This document shows, one piece after another, positions 59,330 through 64,000 of a stretch of DNA of 64,000 nucleotides; within the stretch, counting starts at the first letter, position 1; every line of letters begins with the position of its first letter. Made by a program: the position numbers and the translations under genes. Source of the stretch: Luteimonas rhizosphaericola (GTDB lineage Bacteria > Pseudomonadota > Gammaproteobacteria > Xanthomonadales > Xanthomonadaceae); NCBI RefSeq assembly GCF_029888045.1, contig NZ_JARXRN010000025.1:62001-126000 (forward strand), in the 5' to 3' direction. A model generated the notes under the pieces. That model was given only the letters and a program-made list of their open reading frames with translations. It did not search any database and had not been told where the DNA came from.

Positions 59330-60142
59330 TCAGAACCGCCGGCTGAAGCCGAGGAACAGGCGGCCGCTGCGGTCGCTGTCGGGCTCGAGCAGCGGGCTGT
59401 CGCGCAGCTCGTCGGGCAGGTGGCTGGCCTCGGCCGAGGCGACCACGTGCCAGGTCGCGCCCAGCGGATGCATCCAGGTCACGCCGATGCGGTGCACCAG
59501 CGCCGAGCCCGGCGCGTAGGCGGTCACGCCGCGCGCGACTTCCTCGTCGAGGGTGCCGTAGTAGTAGCCGGCGAGATCGTCCGACAGCAGGCTGCTGCCC
59601 ACGTTCGCGGTGATCGCCGAGCGCCCGAGCAGCCAGGTGTAGCGGTAGTCGAGGGCGACCTCGAAGCCGTCGCTGGCGTCGCTGACGTCGTGCACCGCCT
59701 CCAGCGCGAGCGCGCCCCAGCCGCCGCCGTAGGTCGCGCGGAAGCCGGCGTCGAGGCCGTCGTCGCGATCCTCGAGCAGGGTGGCGTCGACGCCGTTGGC
59801 GAGCAGTTCGCTGCGGCCGAGGTCGTCGATGTCGACACCGTCCAGCCGCACCGAGGCGATCGCGTCGAGCGTGAATCCCCCCGACTGCACCAGATGCACG
59901 CCCGCGGCGGTGCCGCGCACGAAGAAGCGGTCGCCGTCGAAGCCCAGGAGCGGCACGGGACGCAGCCGCGAGTCTTCGCCGGCGTAGGGGCTGTCGATGG
60001 CGATGACGCCGGCGCCGAGCGTCCATTCGCCGCGCGTGGACGGATCGGCGACCGGTGGCGCGGACTGCGCGGCCGCGGCCGCGGACAGGGCGAGGAGGAC
60101 GCCGCCGGCGCTGCCGGCGATCGCGTGTCGGATCATGGTCAT
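59330..60142 (-). CDS. MipA/OmpV-family outer-membrane protein
   Basis: The 270-residue protein has a signal peptide ending AAAAAQ (start ATG at 60140-60142). The mature part is a beta-barrel with repeated strands: EWTLGAGVIAIDSPYAGEDSRLRPVPLLGFDGDRFFV and FEVALDYRYTWLLGRS. It ends in RRF with a terminal Phe, the outer-membrane signal. The layout fits MipA/OmpV. Such proteins may scaffold peptidoglycan enzymes or act as channels. The start overlaps the transporter stop by 4 bases (ATGA). In this operon it could let substrates cross the outer membrane, which is inferred. Confidence 0.88.
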   Translation of the reverse strand: MTMIRHAIAGSAGGVLLALSAAAAAQSAPPVADPSTRGEWTLGAGVIAIDSPYAGEDSRLRPVPLLGFDGDRFFVRGTAAGVHLVQSGGFTLDAIASVRLDGVDIDDLGRSELLANGVDATLLEDRDDGLDAGFRATYGGGWGALALEAVHDVSDASDGFEVALDYRYTWLLGRSAITANVGSSLLSDDLAGYYYGTLDEEVARGVTAYAPGSALVHRIGVTWMHPLGATWHVVASAEASHLPDELRDSPLLEPDSDRSGRLFLGFSRRF

Positions 60143-61536
60143 GGGAAGTCCTGCGATGGAGCCGCACTGCCGCGGGTGCGGCGAGGGGGCGCGGCGGGTG
60201 GGGGAAACGAGGGCGAGGCATCGGGCGCGGCTTCCGGCGCGGCGCGGCGCGCATGCGCGCGGCCCAGCCACAGGCCCAGCGCGGTCCAGGCGAAGGCCAG
60301 CGGCACGACCACGCCCACCAGCCCGCCGAGCGCAAAGCCCAGGCGCCCGAGCAGGCCTTCGACCTGGGCGCCGAGCACGTCGCCGCTGCGGTACACGAAG
60401 GTGTCGATCGCGGCCTTGGCCTTGTAGGTGTCCTCGCGGCCCAGCACGGTGAACAGCGCTTCGCGCGCGGGCCGTGTGATGCCGCGCTGCATCGCGCGGT
60501 TGCCCGCTTCCAGCACCACCAGCACCACGAACGAGCCGTACGCGGCCAGGCCGATGAAGCCGACCGCGGTCGCCACCGGCAGCAGCGCCAGCGCGATGCC
60601 CAGGCCGAAGCGCTGGATCAGCCGGCCGGTCAGCGTGACCTGCAGCACCAGCACCGCGATCTGGGTCCACATGTCGATGCGGCCCATCACCGCGGCGCGC
60701 GCATCGGTATCGCCGGCGACATCGGCCACCATCTGCAGCCGGGTGAAGTAGATGAAGGTCGCCATGACCGTCATCAGCAGCACGTAGCCGGCGATCCCGC
60801 TCAGGTACGGCGAGCGCACCACCGCGCGCAGCCCGGCCCAGGCGCTGCCACCCACCGGCCCGTCGCGTTCGCGCATCGATGCGGCCTTGCGGTCGGGCAG
60901 CAGCCGCAGCAGCCAGCCGCCGAGCGCCAGCGCCGCGAGCACGAACGCGCCGGCCACCAGCAACAGCGCGGGCGTGCCGACCACCTCGGCCAGGCGCGAG
61001 GTCAGCCACGGCCCGAAGATCGCGCCCAGGGTGCCGCCGACCGAGATCGGCGCGAACAGGCGCTTGCCCTGGTCGGCATCGAAGCGTTCGGCCAGCAACG
61101 CCCAGAACACCATCGTCGCGAACAGGTTGAACACGCTGAACCAGACGTAGAACACCTGCCCGCTGGTGTCGCCCACCGCGCCGGGCGCGAACCGCAGCAG
61201 GGCCCAGAACGTGGCCAGGCCGACCGCGAAGAAGCCGTAGGTCGCGGCCAGCAGCGGGAACCGGCGCAGCCGCGCGGCCAGCCAGCCGAACGCCGGGTTC
61301 ACCGCCAGCGTCACCAGCGCGGTGCCGACGAACAGCCAGCGCACCTGGTCCATGCCCTGCGACATGCCCAGTGCGTCGCGCACCGGGCGCAGCAGCATCA
61401 GCGCGGTCAGCACGCAGAAGAAGAACAGCGCCGCGACCGCGACCGCGGCGCGTTCGCCGTGGCGGATGTTCGCCAGCGACTGCAGCAGTCCCGGGCGGCG
61501 GCGCGCCGTCGGCGCCGGTGGCGTGGAGCCGCGCAT
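60139..61536 (-). CDS. MFS-type transporter (NTP/NDP-exchanger-like)
   Basis: The 465-residue protein has about 12 membrane helices. It carries the block LRPVRDALGMSQGMDQVRWLFVGT that is common to ATP/ADP-translocase-like (TLC) and related MFS proteins. Further stretches are WLAARLRRFPLLAATYGFF, FAPISVGGTLGAIFGPWL and RGITRPAREALFTVLGREDTYKAKA. A transport role is clear; the substrate is not, and family assignment beyond MFS/TLC is tentative. It overlaps the MipA-like gene by 4 bases and lies 1 base from the SDR 3 stop. Confidence 0.78.
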   Translation of the reverse strand: MRGSTPPAPTARRRPGLLQSLANIRHGERAAVAVAALFFFCVLTALMLLRPVRDALGMSQGMDQVRWLFVGTALVTLAVNPAFGWLAARLRRFPLLAATYGFFAVGLATFWALLRFAPGAVGDTSGQVFYVWFSVFNLFATMVFWALLAERFDADQGKRLFAPISVGGTLGAIFGPWLTSRLAEVVGTPALLLVAGAFVLAALALGGWLLRLLPDRKAASMRERDGPVGGSAWAGLRAVVRSPYLSGIAGYVLLMTVMATFIYFTRLQMVADVAGDTDARAAVMGRIDMWTQIAVLVLQVTLTGRLIQRFGLGIALALLPVATAVGFIGLAAYGSFVVLVVLEAGNRAMQRGITRPAREALFTVLGREDTYKAKAAIDTFVYRSGDVLGAQVEGLLGRLGFALGGLVGVVVPLAFAWTALGLWLGRAHARRAAPEAAPDASPSFPPPAAPPRRTRGSAAPSQDFP

Positions 61537-61537
61537 C

Positions 61538-62617
61538 TCAGCGCACCGCGTCCGCGAAGCGGACGCCGGCCAGCGTCTCGCTCATGTCCCACAGCCGTGC
61601 GGACGCGGCTTCGTCGGTGGCGGCCGCGGGTACCCGGGCCAGTCCGAGCGGGCCGCGCAACTCCATCACGCCGGTCGGGCCGTAGTAATGGCCGCCGCGT
61701 GCATCGGGCGCGGCTGCGGCATACAGCGTCGGCAGCGCCCCGCGTGCGGCGGGCTGCAGGAGCAGGTGGCCCAGGAGCTGGCGGACGACGCCGTTGTTGG
61801 CCTGCAGGTTGGTGCGCGAGACGCCCGGATGCGAGGCGATGCTGCGGATGCCCCAGCCGGCCGCGTCGCTGCGGCGCTGCAGCTCCAGGGCGAACATCAG
61901 GGAGGCCAGCTTGGACTGCTGGTAGGCGTCGCCGGGGTCGTAGTCGCGCACGAACTGCGGGTCGTCGAACTGGATCTCGCCCCGCCGTGCGGCGATGCTC
62001 GACAGGTTCACCACGCGCGGCGACGGCGCCTTGCGCAGCAGTGGCAGCAGCTCCGCGGTCAGCGCGAAGTGGCCGAGGTAGTTGGTCGCGAACTGCATCT
62101 CGTAGCCGTCGGCGGATTCCCCCCGCCGCGGCGGCTCCATGATCCCGGCGTTGTTGACCAGAACGTCGATGCGCGGCAGCGATGCATCGAGGCGCCGCGC
62201 GAACCCGCGCACGGACGCCAGGTCGGAGAGGTCGAGCGATTCGAAACGGACCACCGCATCGGGCGTGTCGCCGCGGATCGCCGCCACCGCTTCCGCGCCA
62301 CGCTCGGCATTGCGGGCCGCGATCACCACCTGCGCGCCGGCGGCGGCCAGCGCCTTCGCGGTCTCGAAGCCGATGCCGCTCGTCCCACCGGTCACCACGA
62401 CGACGCGGCCATCCTGCGCCGGGATGTCGGCCACGGCCCAGTCGGGCGGGGGTGCGCCCTGCGCCGACGATCGCCCGGCGCTGCAGGCAGTGGCCGCCAG
62501 CAGGCAGATCAGGGTCAACGCGGTGCGCCAGCGCGCGGGGCGACGGGCGGCGCGGACGCGTGGTGCGTGGTCGCGGTCTTCCGGCGGATGCGCGGTGGAG
62601 AGGGTGGGGGCGGTCAT
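61538..62617 (-). CDS. Short-chain dehydrogenase (SDR 3) with N-terminal export signal
   Basis: The 359-residue protein starts with about 50 residues holding a hydrophobic segment (RTALTLICLLAATACSAG), a signal peptide or an imperfect lipobox at Cys45. The SDR core follows: TGGTSGIGF, NNAGIM, VVNLSSIAARRG and YQQSKLASLM. It is the closest paralogue of SDR 2. Start ATG at 62615-62617 has AGGAG 8 bases upstream; another in-frame ATG lies at 62672-62674. As first gene of the operon it is divergent from the response regulator, with a palindrome between them. Confidence 0.86.
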   Translation of the reverse strand: MTAPTLSTAHPPEDRDHAPRVRAARRPARWRTALTLICLLAATACSAGRSSAQGAPPPDWAVADIPAQDGRVVVVTGGTSGIGFETAKALAAAGAQVVIAARNAERGAEAVAAIRGDTPDAVVRFESLDLSDLASVRGFARRLDASLPRIDVLVNNAGIMEPPRRGESADGYEMQFATNYLGHFALTAELLPLLRKAPSPRVVNLSSIAARRGEIQFDDPQFVRDYDPGDAYQQSKLASLMFALELQRRSDAAGWGIRSIASHPGVSRTNLQANNGVVRQLLGHLLLQPAARGALPTLYAAAAPDARGGHYYGPTGVMELRGPLGLARVPAAATDEAASARLWDMSETLAGVRFADAVR

Positions 62618-62730
62618 CGGCGTGCTCCTGCATGCGGCGGCCGTCGGGGATGCGGCCGTGGCGATGGAGGTCATGCTCGATGCCGGCGATTAATTCGCGT
62701 TTAAGCGATGGGCCTGCTGCACGTGCGCAC

Positions 62731-62745
62731 TTAAAACCGTTTTAA
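62731..62745. promoter_or_regulatory. Palindromic operator between the SDR operon and the two-component genes
   Basis: TTAAAAC (62731-62737) and GTTTTAA (62739-62745) form a perfect 7-1-7 palindrome. A partial GTTTAAG (62699-62705) and TTAATT (62690-62695) lie further left. AT-rich in an otherwise GC-rich intergenic region, this could be the site of the response regulator and control both directions. Confidence 0.55.
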
Positions 62746-62790
62746 TGGGCGCCACGCATGATTGCCGGCACCGCCTGCGCACAGCCCCCA

Positions 62791-63456
62791 ATGGACGAAA
62801 TCCTGCTGGTCGAAGACGACCATATGCTCGGGCGCGCGCTCACCGCGGCGCTGGCCCAGGAGGGCTGGCGCGTGGTGCATTGCGAGGACGCGGCCGCCGC
62901 GCGCGCGGTGCTGATCGACCACGCCTTCGTCGCCGTGCTGCTCGACCTCGGCCTGCCGCAGGGCTCCGGGCTCGACGTGCTCGCCGCGATGCGCGCGCGC
63001 TACGATCCCACGCCGGTGCTGGTGATCACCGCGCGCGACCAGCTCAGCGACCGCGTGCGCGGGCTCGACGCCGGCGCCGACGACTACATCGTCAAGCCGT
63101 TCCAGCGCGACGAGATGCTGGCGCGGCTGCGCGCGGTGCTGCGCCGCAGCCGCGGCGCGGTGACGCCGATGCTGCACTGGCGCGACGTCGAGATCGATCC
63201 GGCCGCGCGCGTGGTCAGCCGCGGCGGCGAGCGCGTCGCGCTGAGCGCGAACGAACTGCGCATCCTGCTGACGCTGTTCGAGGCGCGCGGGCGCGTGCTC
63301 GGCCGCGAGCAGCTGCAGGCGCGGCTGTACGGCAGCGACGGCGGCGTGGGCAGCAACACGGTGGCGGTCTACGTGCACCAGCTGCGGCGCAAGCTGGGCG
63401 ACGGCGTGGTCGTCACCGAACACGGCCACGGCTACCGCGCCGGGGACGAGTCGTGA
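62791..63456 (+). CDS. OmpR/QseB-type response regulator
   Basis: The 221-residue protein has a receiver (MDEILLVEDD start, Asp52 in VLLDLGLPQGSGLDV, Lys in YIVKPFQRDEML) and a winged helix (RVALSANELRILLTLFEARG ... NTVAVYVHQLRRKLG ... GHGYRAG). It is close to QseB/PmrA-type regulators. The ATG at 62791 gives the family start; another in-frame ATG 33 bases earlier would add MIAGTACAQPP, which is not family-like. Its stop overlaps the kinase GTG by 4 bases. It probably controls the divergent SDR operon. Confidence 0.88.
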   Translation: MDEILLVEDDHMLGRALTAALAQEGWRVVHCEDAAAARAVLIDHAFVAVLLDLGLPQGSGLDVLAAMRARYDPTPVLVITARDQLSDRVRGLDAGADDYIVKPFQRDEMLARLRAVLRRSRGAVTPMLHWRDVEIDPAARVVSRGGERVALSANELRILLTLFEARGRVLGREQLQARLYGSDGGVGSNTVAVYVHQLRRKLGDGVVVTEHGHGYRAGDES

Positions 63457-64000
63457 TCCGCGCGCCCCGGTCGTTGCGCACGCGGCTGCTGGCCGCGCTG
63501 GCGATCGTGCTGTTCACCGGCTGGGCCGGCTGGTTCGCGCTGCAGTATGTGCAGATGTCCAAGCGCCAGGTGGGCGACCTCGACGGCATGATCCGCAACG
63601 TCGCCGAGCAGATCCTGCAGTCGCTGCCGCAGGACATCACCGGCGCCGCGCAGCAGCCGCGGCGCTTCGAGCTCGACCTGGAGGAGAAGAAGACCCTCGG
63701 CAAGTTCGACCTGCTCGCGTTCCAGGCCTGGGACCTCGGCGCCGGGCGGCGGCTGGTGTCGTCGCGTTCCGCGCCGGCGCAGGCGATGGTGGACGACTTC
63801 GAGGACGGCTTCACCTCGCAGTCGATCGACGGCGTGCCCTGGCGGGTGTACGCGGTGCGCGACCTGGGCGGCCGCGTGCAGGTGCAGGTGGGCATCCCCG
63901 AAGCGGCGGTGCACATGGAGATGAAGCGCTGGTTCCGCTCCAGCCTCGGCACCGCGCTGGCGCTGCTGCTCGCACTGGGGCTGGCGGTGTGGCTGGTGAT
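63453..64000 (+). CDS. Sensor histidine kinase, N-terminal part (runs off right edge)
   Basis: The visible 182 residues begin with GTG at 63453 (GTGA overlap with the regulator). A membrane helix lies near residues 12-32 (LLAALAIVLFTGWAGWFALQ), and a periplasmic sensor domain follows to about 165. A second helix begins at LGTALALLLALGLAVW near the window edge. The layout fits QseC-type kinases. The HAMP, DHp and ATPase domains lie outside the window, so activity cannot be judged. Confidence 0.85.
   Translation, partial: MIRAPRSLRTRLLAALAIVLFTGWAGWFALQYVQMSKRQVGDLDGMIRNVAEQILQSLPQDITGAAQQPRRFELDLEEKKTLGKFDLLAFQAWDLGAGRRLVSSRSAPAQAMVDDFEDGFTSQSIDGVPWRVYAVRDLGGRVQVQVGIPEAAVHMEMKRWFRSSLGTALALLLALGLAVWLV

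Noticed and set aside
1..64000. tRNA, rRNA genes, replication origin and complete insertion sequences
   Set aside because: None was recognised on either strand. Short tRNA-like folds were not computed, so a tRNA scan would be needed to be sure.

Overview
The window is chromosomal DNA of a very GC-rich Gram-negative bacterium. Gene content fits a gammaproteobacterium of the Xanthomonadaceae/Lysobacteraceae (Luteimonas- or Lysobacter-like): recC-recB-recD in one cluster, close OmpR/EnvZ homologues, a TonB-dependent receptor, a MarR-GNAT fusion, a toxin/lipoprotein pair resembling xanthomonad type IV secretion effectors, and many GTAG-headed REP palindromes. The lineage is inferred from gene content; no rRNA or tRNA gene was recognised.

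Layout. 1-5269: tandem M20 amidohydrolases, an MscS-type channel, class I fructose-bisphosphate aldolase, nicotinamidase and formyltetrahydrofolate deformylase. 5390-11819: a leftward ribonucleotide reductase block (nrdA, nrdB, flavodoxin, thioredoxin-like protein, thioesterase, DUF2789 protein) headed by a cobalamin riboswitch at 11612-11819. 11949-20462: small secreted proteins, ompR-envZ, an esterase, a ToxR-like TPR regulator and a secreted repeat protein. 20796-25690: zapE and a hydrolase, a MerC-like protein behind a Zur-like palindrome, a lipoprotein nuclease and a cytochrome c. 25853-35729: recC-recB-recD joined by ATGA overlaps, each gene carrying repeat-derived DNA in frame. 35880-40221: TonB receptor plus two-component pair. 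40316-44700: a lower-GC block of three leftward genes (MltR-like, PD-(D/E)XK-like nuclease, NERD/UvrD helicase) that looks like a mobile or defence module. 44942-53473: mixed accessory genes including a glutaredoxin-MauE fusion and its decayed partial copy, a nucleotidyltransferase, MarR-GNAT, a HigBA-type toxin-antitoxin pair and a toxin/immunity-like pair. 53517-55801: REPIN-rich repeats around an epimerase and an AraC regulator. 55802-62617: a seven-gene leftward operon with three paralogous short-chain dehydrogenases, an alpha/beta hydrolase, a MipA-like outer membrane protein and a transporter. It is divergent from a two-component system that runs off the right edge.

The most notable signals are the B12 riboswitch ahead of a B12-independent ribonucleotide reductase, repeat insertions in all three recBCD genes, the low-GC nuclease/helicase module, the triple-SDR operon with two apparently exported SDRs, and repeat copies that have rewritten the end of an AraC-family gene.
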